In this document: positions 55,421 through 64,000 of the stretch, piece by piece
How the letters are laid out: each line of letters begins with the position of its first letter
How positions within the stretch are numbered: position 1 is the first letter of the stretch
NCBI RefSeq assembly: GCF_001709345.1
Contig: NZ_MDTQ01000001.1
Span: 558,001 to 622,000, forward strand
Reading direction: 5' to 3'
DNA: 64,000 bases
From: Terasakiispira papahanaumokuakeensis
GTDB taxonomy: Bacteria; Pseudomonadota; Gammaproteobacteria; Pseudomonadales; Halomonadaceae
Made by a program: the position numbers and the translations under genes
Notes under the pieces: generated by a model
The model's database searches: none
What the model saw: only the letters and a program-made list of their open reading frames with translations
What the model was told of the DNA's origin: nothing

Positions 55421-55885
55421 TTATTCCAGATGGTAAGGATCCGGGATGGAGAGTTCAGCGAGGAGCTGAATTTCAATGCTTTCCATCGTTTCGGCCTCAT
55501 CCGGATCGATATGATCATACCCCAGCAGATGTAAAGTGCCGTGGATGATCATATGGGCCCAGTGGTGAAATAATGGTTTTTCCTGGGCAGCGGCTTCTTC
55601 AGCCACAATATCCGCTGCAACGACGAGATCCCCTAAAAGGGGGAGGGGAATCCCTGGTGGCGCTTCGAAGGGAAAAGATAAGACATTCGTCGGCTTATCT
55701 TTTCCTCGGTAGGTGGCATTCAGGTGTTGCGATTCTTGGTTATCGACTAAGCGAACGGTGATTTCATCGCGCGTCTCATCGGGGTGTGCGGCTAATACCG
55801 TGCTGACCCAAAGTGCCACCTGGTCATGATCCGGGCAATCCACCGTGCCGCTGTATGCGGCTTGTAGATCAAGCTCAACGTCCAT
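55421..55885 (-). CDS. ybeY: Endoribonuclease YbeY
   Basis: The 154-residue zinc-dependent endoribonuclease matures 16S rRNA ends and takes part in 70S quality control. The metal motif HGTLHLLGYDH is intact, and DKPTNVLSFPFE is the usual middle segment. The start at 55885 gives the normal N-terminus (MDVELDLQAAY) and overlaps the ybeZ stop by 11 bases. A longer frame would run deep into ybeZ. Confidence 0.95.
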   Translation of the reverse strand: MDVELDLQAAYSGTVDCPDHDQVALWVSTVLAAHPDETRDEITVRLVDNQESQHLNATYRGKDKPTNVLSFPFEAPPGIPLPLLGDLVVAADIVAEEAAAQEKPLFHHWAHMIIHGTLHLLGYDHIDPDEAETMESIEIQLLAELSIPDPYHLE

Positions 55886-56930
55886 TCGTCGTATCCTGGT
55901 CGCTGTTGATTGCATCCGGGTGAGGCTGGTAGCCACTGCTGTCGCTCTGGTCCGCTTCGTCATAGGCTTCAACAATGCGTTGAACCAGCGGATGGCGAAC
56001 CACGTCTCGGCTTTCGAAAAATGTCATGCCAATCCCTTGCACATTTTTAAGCACTTGAATGACATGGGTGAGGCCCGATCTCGTCCCACGAGGTAAGTCA
56101 ATTTGGGTAATATCGCCAGTAATGACTGCCGTTGAACCAAAACCGATACGGGTCAGGAACATCTTCATTTGCTCTCGTGTCGTATTCTGACTTTCATCCA
56201 GAATGACAAAGGCATTATTGAGTGTCCGTCCTCGCATAAAAGCCAGCGGTGCAATTTCAATGACTTGTTTTTCGATCAGCCGATTGACCTGTTCAAACCC
56301 GAACATTTCATATAAAGCGTCGTACAATGGGCGAAGATAAGGGTCAATTTTTTGTGCCAGATCTCCCGGCAAGAAACCGAGCTTTTCGCCCGCTTCTACC
56401 GCAGGCCGGACCAACAATATACGACGAATCTCATCGCGCTGAAGTGCTTCAACGGCACAGGCGACAGCTAAGTAAGTCTTGCCCGTGCCCGCTGGACCAA
56501 TACCAAAATTAATATCATGGCTGCGCACCATTTCGACATAGGCTTGCTGGTTTGCCCCGCGCGGTTTGATATTCATCTTCGGTGTTCGAATGGAGACCTG
56601 GCTATTGGGCGCTGCACCTTCTTCTTCGAGCGCTTCAATGCCCGCTTCTTGCAGGTACAAATGTACGGTGTCGGGCAATAGTGTTTCGTTAGCGGTGTCT
56701 TTATAAAGACGTTCCAGAAGGCTGGCCGCTACACGCGTATTTCGGGCTTCACCGGCCACCTGAAATTCGTGGCCACGGTTGCGCATGGTCACATTGAGGC
56801 GTTTTTCAATCAGGCGCAAGTGCTCATCATGGAGACCGCATAGGTTAATCAGGCGTTGAGGGTCTGCGGGTTCTAACTGAAGTTGAATAATCCGTTGAGA
56901 CTCTTCTTGAGCAGATGATGTCGAGGTCAA
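55875..56930 (-). CDS. ybeZ: PhoH-family ATPase (YbeZ)
   Basis: The 351-residue protein has a short N-terminal KH-like region (about 15-80) and then a P-loop ATPase with Walker A GPAGTGKTYLA and Walker B VILDESQN. It partners YbeY in RNA processing. It is coupled to ybeY by overlap. The 236-base gap to miaB contains a perfect hairpin, so it probably has its own promoter. Confidence 0.95.
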   Translation of the reverse strand: MTSTSSAQEESQRIIQLQLEPADPQRLINLCGLHDEHLRLIEKRLNVTMRNRGHEFQVAGEARNTRVAASLLERLYKDTANETLLPDTVHLYLQEAGIEALEEEGAAPNSQVSIRTPKMNIKPRGANQQAYVEMVRSHDINFGIGPAGTGKTYLAVACAVEALQRDEIRRILLVRPAVEAGEKLGFLPGDLAQKIDPYLRPLYDALYEMFGFEQVNRLIEKQVIEIAPLAFMRGRTLNNAFVILDESQNTTREQMKMFLTRIGFGSTAVITGDITQIDLPRGTRSGLTHVIQVLKNVQGIGMTFFESRDVVRHPLVQRIVEAYDEADQSDSSGYQPHPDAINSDQDTTNGR

Positions 56931-57096
56931 GGTGATCCGTCCAGGTTTACAAATGACCCACCACAGGTGGGGTTAGTCAGTCAGTTGATGATGCCGGACT
57001 GTATGGTGCTGGTTGCAGTATATCGTATTCTGAACATGTTCTACTGCGGGCGAGCCTCAGTGTCAAATGGTGGCGTCATGATGCCGCGACACTGAG

Positions 57097-57121
57097 TGCA
57101 TGCCCTTTTTCAGGGCATGCA
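57097..57121. terminator. Perfect hairpin between miaB and ybeZ
   Basis: TGCATGCCCT and AGGGCATGCA pair perfectly over a 5-base T-rich loop. There is no following T run on the minus strand. It may partly separate miaB from the ybeZ operon. Confidence 0.55.
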
Positions 57122-57166
57122 GGCATCGTTCCGATTCTGTGTGGTTTCTATCGAACGCAAATCGTG

Positions 57167-58510
57167 TCAATAGCGGGCATCACTGATGAGTTGTCCACGC
57201 AATGAATTCGGCAAGGCTTCGGTGATTTCAACATCGACAAAACGGCCGATAGTGCCTGCCGGGTCATCACAGGGGAAGTTGACGACACGATTATTTTCGG
57301 TCCTGCCTGATAACTGGCCGGGGTCTTTGGGTGAGAAGCCACTGACAAGAACTCGTTGAGTGGTGCCGACCATTCGTCGAGCAATCTGCATGGCCTGCTG
57401 ATTGATGCGGTCTTGCAAGATCGCTAAACGTTGTTTCTTGACTGATTCAGGGGTCTCATCAGGTAAGTCTGACGCCGGTGTGCCAGGGCGAGCGCTGTAG
57501 ACAAATGAGAAGGACAGATCAAAACCAATCTGAGCGATTAGATCCATGGTGTCGGCAAAGTCTTCATCGGTTTCGCCAGGAAAGCCCACGATGAAGTCAG
57601 ATGAAAAGCAGATATCCGGACGGTTGGCCCGAATACGCTCCATTTTTTCAATATACTCATCCCGAGTATGACCACGTTTCATGGCTTGAAGGATTCTGTC
57701 AGAACCAGACTGTACCGGCAGGTGTAAGTGGCTGACTAGCTCGGGCACCGTGGCATAGGCCTCTACGAGGCTATCCGTAAACTCAACCGGGTGGGACGTG
57801 GTGAACCTGATGCGGTCGATGCCGTCAATGGCGGCGATAAAACTAATCAGCTCAGCCAAATCGATTTCATCGCCCTCGTCATTCAAGCCACGATAGGCGT
57901 TCACATTCTGCCCCAGTAGATTGACCTCGCGTACACCTTGTTCGGCCAAGTGTACGACTTCGGCAATGACATCTTCAAAAGGACGGGAGACTTCTTCGCC
58001 ACGGGTATAGGGCACGACACAGAAGGTGCAGTATTTTGAGCAGCCTTCCATGATCGAGACAAAGGCTGTTGCACCTTCGACCTTTTGGGCGGGCAAACGA
58101 TCAAATTTCTCAATTTCCGGAAATGTCACATCAATCATGGGAATATGATCTTTCTGAGTGGCATCAATCATATCCGGGACACGGTGTAGCGTTTGCGGAC
58201 CAAAAATAAGGTCAACATGATTGGCGCGTTTACGGATGTTCTCGCCTTCTTGGCTGGCGACACAGCCGCCTACGCCAATGACCAAATCCGGGTTTTTGTC
58301 TTTGAGCTTTTTCCAGCGTCCGAGCTGGTGGAAGACTTTTTCTTGCGCCTTCTCACGGATGGAGCAGGTGTTGAGCAGTACAACATCCGCTTCGTTTTCG
58401 TCGTCGGTCAATTCCAGGGCGTGCGATTCGCCAAGTAGATCCGCCATACGGGCGGAGTCATACTCATTCATTTGGCAGCCGTGGGTCTTGATAAAAAGCT
58501 TTTTCGCCAT
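57167..58510 (-). CDS. miaB: tRNA-2-methylthio-N6-dimethylallyladenosine synthase
   Basis: The 447-residue radical-SAM methylthiotransferase has three N-terminal cluster cysteines ([33 protein letters not shown]). The radical SAM motif [15 protein letters not shown] (CxxxCxxC) and a C-terminal TRAM domain follow. It adds the methylthio group to i6A37 of tRNAs reading UNN codons. It is the first gene of the miaB-ybeZ-ybeY-corC-lnt group. Confidence 0.97.
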   Translation of the reverse strand: MAKKLFIKTHGCQMNEYDSARMADLLGESHALELTDDENEADVVLLNTCSIREKAQEKVFHQLGRWKKLKDKNPDLVIGVGGCVASQEGENIRKRANHVDLIFGPQTLHRVPDMIDATQKDHIPMIDVTFPEIEKFDRLPAQKVEGATAFVSIMEGCSKYCTFCVVPYTRGEEVSRPFEDVIAEVVHLAEQGVREVNLLGQNVNAYRGLNDEGDEIDLAELISFIAAIDGIDRIRFTTSHPVEFTDSLVEAYATVPELVSHLHLPVQSGSDRILQAMKRGHTRDEYIEKMERIRANRPDICFSSDFIVGFPGETDEDFADTMDLIAQIGFDLSFSFVYSARPGTPASDLPDETPESVKKQRLAILQDRINQQAMQIARRMVGTTQRVLVSGFSPKDPGQLSGRTENNRVVNFPCDDPAGTIGRFVDVEITEALPNSLRGQLISDARY

Positions 58511-58699
58511 GAGCCGGATATTGCCTCTGGAGTCGGTGATGAAGTATGTCGGGGTATCAGCATCGCCAGGTGTGGAGACACCCGGCTGACGATAATCGAT
58601 ATTGGTTGATAGCCGTTTAGTGCCATCTTATGTGGGGCCGATTATACGCGAGAGAGGCGAGTGGGCATACCGTCTATAATCGATCGATTGCTCGAAATA

Positions 58700-58745
58700 A
58701 TACTCTCGTACCGGGTTGGCGCTACCATCATTATAGTGAGAGTAT
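58700..58745. promoter_or_regulatory. Inverted repeat in the miaB-DUF1820 divergent promoter region
   Basis: ATACTCTC (58700-58707) and GAGAGTAT (58738-58745) are exact inverse complements around TTGGCG and TATAGT, which could serve as promoter elements. This 306-base divergent gap must hold promoters for both genes; nothing else is evident in it. Confidence 0.3.
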
Positions 58746-58816
58746 GCTATTCTCGCGCGCCATGAACGCTGCTGACTGGCGGCCCTTTTGACTGACAAAC
58801 CTGTGACATCATTATT

Positions 58817-59158
58817 ATGAGTAACGCAGATCCATTATATCGCATCCTGTTTGTCAATCAGGATCAAGTGTATGAGTTATATGCCCGTGGCGTGTACCAA
58901 AGTGACATGTTTGGCTTTATAGAAGTTGAAGAGTTTGTCTTTGGTGAACGGAGCGCCGTGCTGGTTGATCCTGGAGAAGAGAAGCTGCGCAATGAATTTA
59001 AGGGCGTTCGGCGAAGCTATGTGCCACTGAATGCGATTGTGCGGATTGATGAAGTGGATAACGAGGGGCCTGCGCGTTCGCGCGATTATCAAGGGGGGCC
59101 GAAGATCGCGACTTTTCCCACTTCAATGGTGCCCCCACGTCCACCTAGTGAGACATAG
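58817..59158 (+). CDS. DUF1820-family protein
   Basis: The 113-residue protein matches the DUF1820 family of gammaproteobacteria: YRILFVNQDQVYELYARGVYQSDMFGFIEVEEFVFGE at the N-terminus and RRSYVPLNAIVRIDEV in the middle. It is soluble, without signal peptide. Its function is unknown, but the family is conserved near miaB in related genomes. It is read alone, divergent from miaB. Confidence 0.9.
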   Translation: MSNADPLYRILFVNQDQVYELYARGVYQSDMFGFIEVEEFVFGERSAVLVDPGEEKLRNEFKGVRRSYVPLNAIVRIDEVDNEGPARSRDYQGGPKIATFPTSMVPPRPPSET

Positions 59159-59322
59159 CGGTGGGGGATAGGGGATTGGTCATTTATTGATCATTCTGTC
59201 TTCGGCGAAGTGGGGATGCTGCTCTGCCGCGCTCATCCGAAGGATGTGCCCAGTGTTATCCACAGCCTTTGTGGAATAGTCGTCATGATGACGTTGGCTG
59301 CTTTTTGTCTGAGTGAGGTAAG

Positions 59323-59979
59323 ATGAACCGACAATTCTGGAAGTCGATATGGGCCGAAGGCGATACAGGGTTTCATCAGCTGTCGATTAACGCCCATTTG
59401 AAAAATTTCTGGCCGACATTAGATTTAGCCGCTGGGGCTCGGGTACTGGTTCCGCTTTGTGGTGCTAGTGAGGATATGCAATGGTTGGTGCAGCAAGGCC
59501 ATCGAGTGATTGGTGTCGAGCTGGCCCAGGAAGCGATTGATGCTTTTTGCACTCGTCGTCATGAAACGGTGATTCGTGATCGGTTGCCCAATTTTGTTCG
59601 TTATCGTCAAGGGGCGGTAACGTTGTTACAAGGAGATTTTTTCCATCTCCATCCAAAGGATGTCGCTCATGTGGCCTGCGTTTATGATCGCGCTGCATTG
59701 GTGGCATTACCTGAGCCGGCTCGACACCGTTATGCTTTTCATATGGCTCAGCTGCTCCGACCAGGGGCCCAATTATTGCTTGTCGCACGTGAACAGCCCG
59801 CGGATCGACGTTCTCCCCCTTTCTCTGTAACTCAACCGCATTTGGACGCATTATTTGGCGTCAATTTTCATATCGATTGTTTACACCGCCATGAGCGTGA
59901 CGATGGCGTGGTTGAACCGGTTTATCGGTTAACGCGTAAAGCGCCTGTGGTCCGGAGTATTTATCGCGCTCATGGGTAA
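59323..59979 (+). CDS. tpm: Thiopurine S-methyltransferase
   Basis: The 218-residue SAM enzyme of the TPMT family opens with FWKSIWAEGDTGFHQ, has motif I in ARVLVPLCGASEDMQWLVQQGH and VIGVELAQEAI, and a YDRAALVALP segment. Bacterial TPMTs methylate thiopurines and also selenium or tellurium oxyanions. It starts 165 bases after the DUF1820 gene and is closed by a strong bidirectional terminator. Confidence 0.94.
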   Translation: MNRQFWKSIWAEGDTGFHQLSINAHLKNFWPTLDLAAGARVLVPLCGASEDMQWLVQQGHRVIGVELAQEAIDAFCTRRHETVIRDRLPNFVRYRQGAVTLLQGDFFHLHPKDVAHVACVYDRAALVALPEPARHRYAFHMAQLLRPGAQLLLVAREQPADRRSPPFSVTQPHLDALFGVNFHIDCLHRHERDDGVVEPVYRLTRKAPVVRSIYRAHG

Positions 59980-60028
59980 TGCATATTGATTCACTTCATT
60001 TGATCTGCTTAATCTGATTAACTTAATC

Positions 60029-60064
60029 GAGAAAAAGCCGCTTCAAGGAGCGGCTTTTTCTCGT
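60029..60064. terminator. Bidirectional terminator between tpm and prc
   Basis: GAGAAAAAGCCGCT (60029-60042) pairs with AGCGGCTTTTTCTC (60049-60062) perfectly, with A and T runs in the stem. It serves both convergent genes. Confidence 0.93.
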
Positions 60065-60091
60065 AGTTTGTCTGCTGTTCGCGAAAGAGGA

Positions 60092-62194
60092 TTAGTCTGG
60101 GCTGGCCATGCTCATGGCATCCAGCAGAATACGTCCTGTCTCGGTTAATACCGCTTGATCAAGCGGTGAGTCTTCGTCGTCTTCTTTGCCGGCTTCATCG
60201 GCTTTGCTTGTGTCATCGGGTTTGTCTTCGAGACTTTTCAGCGGTTCCAGATCCAGGGCTGCCCGACGTTTATTTTCCATGTCCAGCAATGACTGTTCTT
60301 CCACTTCATGTTCTTCATGACGAACCGTTTGACTCAGGCTTACGGTGGGGCTGCCACTATGGGACTGTAACCATTCAGACTGTTCGCGCAAATATTCGAA
60401 GTTAGGATCGTGCGTGATCCGAGCCTGATGGTGCTCGCGTAGTGCGGGCAGCAGATCTTTAATACCGTGCTCACGTGGTGGAATGACCGGTCGGACCTGA
60501 TCCCAGGGGAGGGCGTGAGGCAGGGCGCTTTCTCCGATCTCTTTGGGGTCGATTAATTTCGGGTATTGAATATCTGGCACGACGCCTTTTTCCTGGGTGC
60601 TACCGCCTGAGATACGGTAAAATTTGGCGCGTGTCAGTTTGAGCTGACCGTGATTCAAGTTCACCAGACTTTGTACCGTACCTTTACCGAAGCTGGGTTC
60701 ACCGATAATCAGGCCACGACCATAATCTTGAATGGCGGCGGCAAAAATTTCAGAAGCCGAGGCCGACATGCGGTTAACCAGCACCGCCATTGGGCCATCG
60801 TAAAAGATCTTACCGTCTCGATCGCCCAGAATGCTGACCTCTCCATCCGCATCACGGACTTGCACGGTGGGGCCTCGCTTAATGAAAAGGCCGACCAGAG
60901 AATTGGCTTCTTGCAGTGCACCCCCGCCGTTGTTACGCAGATCAATGACCAGTGACTCCATGCCTTCTTCTTCAAGCTCTTTGATGAGCTTGGCGACATC
61001 GCGCGTGGTGCTGCGATAATCTTTGCGGCCTTCGCGGGCACCTTCAAAGTCCAGATAGAACGTCGGCAGCTTGATGACCCCTACTTTATGGGTTTGGCCA
61101 TCTTGTTCGATATCGATCATCTGCTTACTCGCGGCTTGATCTTCAAGTTGAACCGCATTGCGCGTAATCGAAATCACTTTAGTCGGCCCTTTGCCGCCAT
61201 GCTGGACTTGCAGGCGGACAATGCTGCCACGTTCTCCGCGAATGAGATCGACCACCTCATCTAAGCGCCAGCCCGTCACATTAACCAGCTCGCCATCTTC
61301 ACCTTGTGCGACTGCCAAAATACGGTCGGCAGGTTTGAGGTCACCTTGTTTATCGGCCGGCCCCCCAGGCACCAGACTGACAACTTTGGTAAAGTCATCT
61401 TCGGCTTGCAGCATGGCGCCAATACCATCCAGAGAAAGTTTCATCTGGATATTAAAGTTCTCTGTTCGGCGGGGAGAAAAGTAATTGGTATGTGGATCTA
61501 TGCTGGTGGTGAACGCATTCATAAAGCTCTGGAACACATCTTCATTGTTGGTCTGTTCCAGGCGGCGTTGCTGCTGCTTATAGCGCTTGAGTAGTTGTGC
61601 AGCCGCTTCATCGGGAGTTTTATCGCTATTTTCCATGATGCTTAACAGCTCATTAGTTAAGCGATAATCCCAGTAGGCATCCAGAGTCGACTGATCCGTA
61701 GCCCATTCGGCTTCCCGGCGATCAGGTTGAAAGCGAATGTCCTGATCAAAGTGGAAGCTGTCGACATGATCGGTGAGTCGGCTGACCACGCGCTCTAATC
61801 GAGCTTGCTGGGCTTGATGGATGGTTTGGAAAACCTCGAACGGTAGATCCAGCTCACCTTGTTGCAGTGCATTGCGGATGCTATCTGTTTGTTGATGCCA
61901 TTGTTCGACTTGATCCGCCAGGACGTAGGCCCGGTTAGGATCTAGCATCTTCAGATATCCATCCAGCGTTTCAGTCATGAGTTTGTCGCTGAATTCGACA
62001 TCGGCGTAATGCTCTGTGGCCAATAATTCAGAGACTTCTTCGGCCGCTTCTCGTTGTTCATCGCTTGCCTGCAGCGAAGCATGAGCCAATGCGGGTAGGC
62101 ATAAAATAGTGACCAGAAGACAGCGCCAGAATGCCTGTTTCTGCTGCTCGATGAAGGACCTAAAATGAGTAGAGCGCGATAGGGGCGCGGGCAT
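60092..62194 (-). CDS. prc: Tail-specific (C-terminal processing) protease Prc
   Basis: The 700-residue periplasmic S41 peptidase has a signal peptide (about 20-40), an N-terminal helical domain and a PDZ domain (about 240-335). The catalytic serine lies in NRMSASASEIFAAAIQDYG and the lysine in PSFGKGTVQSLVN. An unusually acidic Lys/Asp/Glu-rich tail follows (KSLEDKPDDTSKADEAGKED, about 650-680). Prc trims penicillin-binding protein 3 and degrades tagged or misfolded envelope proteins. E. coli Prc is 682 residues. Confidence 0.95.
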   Translation of the reverse strand: MPAPLSRSTHFRSFIEQQKQAFWRCLLVTILCLPALAHASLQASDEQREAAEEVSELLATEHYADVEFSDKLMTETLDGYLKMLDPNRAYVLADQVEQWHQQTDSIRNALQQGELDLPFEVFQTIHQAQQARLERVVSRLTDHVDSFHFDQDIRFQPDRREAEWATDQSTLDAYWDYRLTNELLSIMENSDKTPDEAAAQLLKRYKQQQRRLEQTNNEDVFQSFMNAFTTSIDPHTNYFSPRRTENFNIQMKLSLDGIGAMLQAEDDFTKVVSLVPGGPADKQGDLKPADRILAVAQGEDGELVNVTGWRLDEVVDLIRGERGSIVRLQVQHGGKGPTKVISITRNAVQLEDQAASKQMIDIEQDGQTHKVGVIKLPTFYLDFEGAREGRKDYRSTTRDVAKLIKELEEEGMESLVIDLRNNGGGALQEANSLVGLFIKRGPTVQVRDADGEVSILGDRDGKIFYDGPMAVLVNRMSASASEIFAAAIQDYGRGLIIGEPSFGKGTVQSLVNLNHGQLKLTRAKFYRISGGSTQEKGVVPDIQYPKLIDPKEIGESALPHALPWDQVRPVIPPREHGIKDLLPALREHHQARITHDPNFEYLREQSEWLQSHSGSPTVSLSQTVRHEEHEVEEQSLLDMENKRRAALDLEPLKSLEDKPDDTSKADEAGKEDDEDSPLDQAVLTETGRILLDAMSMASPD

Positions 62195-62571
62195 GCGGGG
62201 TCAACTCCTTGGTTCCATGTCGGACGGGCTTGGCTGCCGAGTTGTGACAGCTCTTTTGCGTCCGGTATCAACGGATTACAGGGTTAGAATAACGGAAACT
62301 ATTACTAATGCACCAATGACGTCGCATTTTTCCGTTAATTTTTACGTTTTATGGCCCGATAATGAACATCTTGCGCTTTGAATGCATCTGTTCGCCTATC
62401 GTTTTGACTTGGGCGCATGGCTATCTATGATAGCGTCTTGGCATTGAGGTTCCCTGTGGTCTGAAATGTGTGCGTAACGTGTGACGTGCGACTGGGTGAT
62501 CTTTAATGTGGGAGCCTTAGAGGTTTGATCATCCGCGCTCAACTTAGAAGTAGGCGCTTGAGGAGTAGTCA
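62195..62571. other. Divergent promoter region between prc and apeB
   Basis: These 377 bases contain no gene. They carry the apeB promoter described separately and should contain a prc promoter near 62,200-62,300, where no consensus is obvious. Confidence 0.5.
62404..62434 (+). promoter_or_regulatory. Promoter of apeB with palindrome at the -10 box
   Basis: TTGACT (62404-62409) and TATGAT (62426-62431) are 16 bases apart, giving a sigma-70 promoter about 140 bases before apeB. The -10 is embedded in a perfect palindrome, GCTATC-TAT-GATAGC (62420-62434), which could be a repressor site. Confidence 0.5.
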
Positions 62572-63861
62572 ATGATTGATCGTGATCCTTTTAATACCGG
62601 TTTGAAGGCTTTTTTAGCCGCATCGCCTTCACCTTATCAGGCGGTGACGTCGATGGAGGCGGCTTTATCTCAAGCGGGTTTTCAAGCGCTCGACGAGGGT
62701 GACGAATGGCGCCTAATGCCAGGCCAGGGCTACTACGTCGTGAGAGGTGGGAGCTCGTTGATCGCCTTTCGTGTCGGGCTGGGCGACATCGTGAGTCAAG
62801 GTGTTCGGATGGTGGGGGCGCATACGGATAGCCCTTGTTTAAAAGTAAAACCTAATCCAGAGCTCACGCGAGAGGGGATGCTACAGCTGGGGGTTGAGGT
62901 TTACGGAGGCGCCTTGCTGGCGCCGTGGTTTGATCGAGATTTATCTTTGGCTGGCCGAGTTTATTATCGTGCGCCGGGAGAGTCGTTACCGGTATCTGCA
63001 TTATTGGATTTCGAACGGCCGATTGCCTTGATTCCGAGTTTGGCGATTCATTTGAATCGTGAGGTGAATAAAGGGCTGGAAATCAATGCGCAATTGCATT
63101 TGCCCCCCGTCATTCAGCAGGCTTGCGACGGTTTTGATTTCCGGGATTTATTAAAAGATGAGTTGAGCCAACAGGGCTATGTCGTCGATCAGGTGGTGGA
63201 TTACGATCTCTTCTTTTATGACACTCAGGCACCGGCAAGTGTTGGGCTGGATGAGAGTCTGTTGACCAGTGCACGCTTGGATAACTTGTTGTCCTGCTGG
63301 ACTGGGCTTCAGGCGCTATGTCAGACCACTACGGATCAAACAGCGCTGTTAGTGTGTACGGATCACGAGGAGGTTGGCAGTGCTTCCGCAGTGGGTGCCG
63401 AAGGGCCATTTTTAGAAAGCGTTTTACGTCGGTTAGCCGGCGGTGAAACCGACTATCAGCGTTTGATTCATCATTCCTTGCTTATTTCCTGTGACAATGC
63501 CCATGCCATTCACCCTAACTACCGTGATCGGCATGATGAGCGCCATGGTCCTCAGCTGAATGCGGGGCCTGTGATCAAGGTGAATGCCAACCAGCGTTAT
63601 GCTTCGACCAGTGAGACCAGTGCTTTATTCCGCGAGTACTGCCGTGAAGCAGGGGTGCCGGTGCAGAGCTTTGTGGTGAGGTCTGACATGGGCTGTGGCA
63701 GTACCATCGGCCCGATCAGCTCAACTCAGCTGGGTGTTCGTACCGTTGATGTGGGAGCCCCGCAATGGGCCATGCACTCGATTCGAGAAGTGTGTGGTCG
63801 AGATGATGCCTGGTACTTGGCCCGTGCGTTAGAGGTGTTCATGCAAAGTCGCGAATGTTGA
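62572..63861 (+). CDS. apeB: M18-family aminopeptidase
   Basis: The 429-residue dizinc aspartyl aminopeptidase of the M18 family has metal and catalytic motifs in GAHTDSPCLKVKP, CTDHEEVGSAS, SCDNAHAIHPNY and VRSDMGCGSTIGP. The WALMHS-like C-terminal segment is here WAMHSIREV. It removes N-terminal acidic or neutral residues from peptides in the cytoplasm. AGGAG precedes the ATG. It is read alone and followed by a terminator. Confidence 0.95.
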   Translation: MIDRDPFNTGLKAFLAASPSPYQAVTSMEAALSQAGFQALDEGDEWRLMPGQGYYVVRGGSSLIAFRVGLGDIVSQGVRMVGAHTDSPCLKVKPNPELTREGMLQLGVEVYGGALLAPWFDRDLSLAGRVYYRAPGESLPVSALLDFERPIALIPSLAIHLNREVNKGLEINAQLHLPPVIQQACDGFDFRDLLKDELSQQGYVVDQVVDYDLFFYDTQAPASVGLDESLLTSARLDNLLSCWTGLQALCQTTTDQTALLVCTDHEEVGSASAVGAEGPFLESVLRRLAGGETDYQRLIHHSLLISCDNAHAIHPNYRDRHDERHGPQLNAGPVIKVNANQRYASTSETSALFREYCREAGVPVQSFVVRSDMGCGSTIGPISSTQLGVRTVDVGAPQWAMHSIREVCGRDDAWYLARALEVFMQSREC

Positions 63862-63868
63862 ACGGGTT

Positions 63869-63897
63869 GATCAAAACGTCAGTGCCGATCAAAACGT
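63869..63897. repeat. 18-bp tandem repeat after apeB
   Basis: GATCAAAACGT occurs at 63869-63879 and 63887-63897 (period 18), between the apeB stop and its terminator. Confidence 0.75.
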
Positions 63898-63911
63898 GAT
63901 CTACAATGGAG

Positions 63912-63936
63912 GCAGGACTGATTGTCCTGCTTTTTT
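63912..63936 (+). terminator. Rho-independent terminator of apeB
   Basis: GCAGGAC and GTCCTGC pair over a TGATT loop and are followed by six T residues. Confidence 0.9.
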
Positions 63937-64000
63937 GATGCCATCTGCTTGTATAGCTATTAACTTGTATTTGGTTGGTATGTTTTTATTTTGTTCTGTT

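Noticed and set aside
59465-59851. 128-codon minus-strand frame opposite tpm
   Set aside because: It is antisense to a clear TPMT gene and shows no recognisable domain.

Overview
The window reads as chromosomal DNA of a marine or halophilic gammaproteobacterium, most like the Oceanospirillales/Halomonadaceae. That rests on gene orders (bcp / perM-like / tusA-like / bepA, then dapA-bamC-MBL-purC, and miaB-ybeZ-ybeY-corC-lnt), a Val/Asp tRNA array, a GalD/PrpF-like enzyme beside a tripartite tricarboxylate transporter, and DUF3422, DUF1820 and DUF1176 proteins. No rRNA is present, so genus is not decided.

Layout. (1) 1-3000: the right end of a genomic island. It carries a truncated qatB followed by intact qatC and qatD of the Qat anti-phage system, then a non-coding stretch, and ends in the 3' half of a CAU-anticodon tRNA gene, the expected scar of tRNA-targeted integration. 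qatA and the rest of the island lie before base 1. (2) 3.1-10.8 kb: a MazG-like gene, then a carboxylate module (TctA-TctB fusion, TctC, PrpF/GalD-family isomerase, divergent LysR regulator) and D-serine dehydratase. (3) 10.8-13.1 kb: a decayed stretch with the 3' ends of two dead genes (one clearly an aminobutyraldehyde dehydrogenase) around a methyltransferase, ending in an AT-rich desert. (4) 13.1-16.1 kb: a periplasmic binding protein paired with a chemoreceptor but no transporter. (5) 16.2-19.6 kb: GntR regulator, PDC-lactonase-like amidohydrolase and MatC-like carrier. (6) 19.7-29.4 kb: core genes queC, nadA, bepA, bcp, dapA, bamC and purC. (7) 29.5-44.9 kb: accessory signalling and metabolism: a second chemoreceptor, a cupin-like gene coupled to a diguanylate cyclase, PepSY/DUF2946 membrane proteins, an aldehyde dehydrogenase, a MarR-hydrolase-SDR cluster, and small proteins. 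(8) 45.3-45.84 kb: five tRNA genes (Val-Asp-Val-Asp-Asp) behind a strong promoter. (9) 46.3-64 kb: DUF3422, fadH, cardiolipin synthase, lnt-corC-ybeY-ybeZ-miaB, DUF1820, tpm, prc and apeB.

A pattern running through the window is very short tandem duplications at gene boundaries. Unit sequences differ from place to place, but the period is nearly always 15-18 bp. Some run into coding sequence and produce repetitive N-terminal extensions in the longest reading frames. Together with several palindromes at promoters, this is the main structure that ordinary gene annotation leaves unexplained. The best system-level find is the Qat defence locus at an island edge. It is a known system, but its exact junction with the tRNA scar is visible here.
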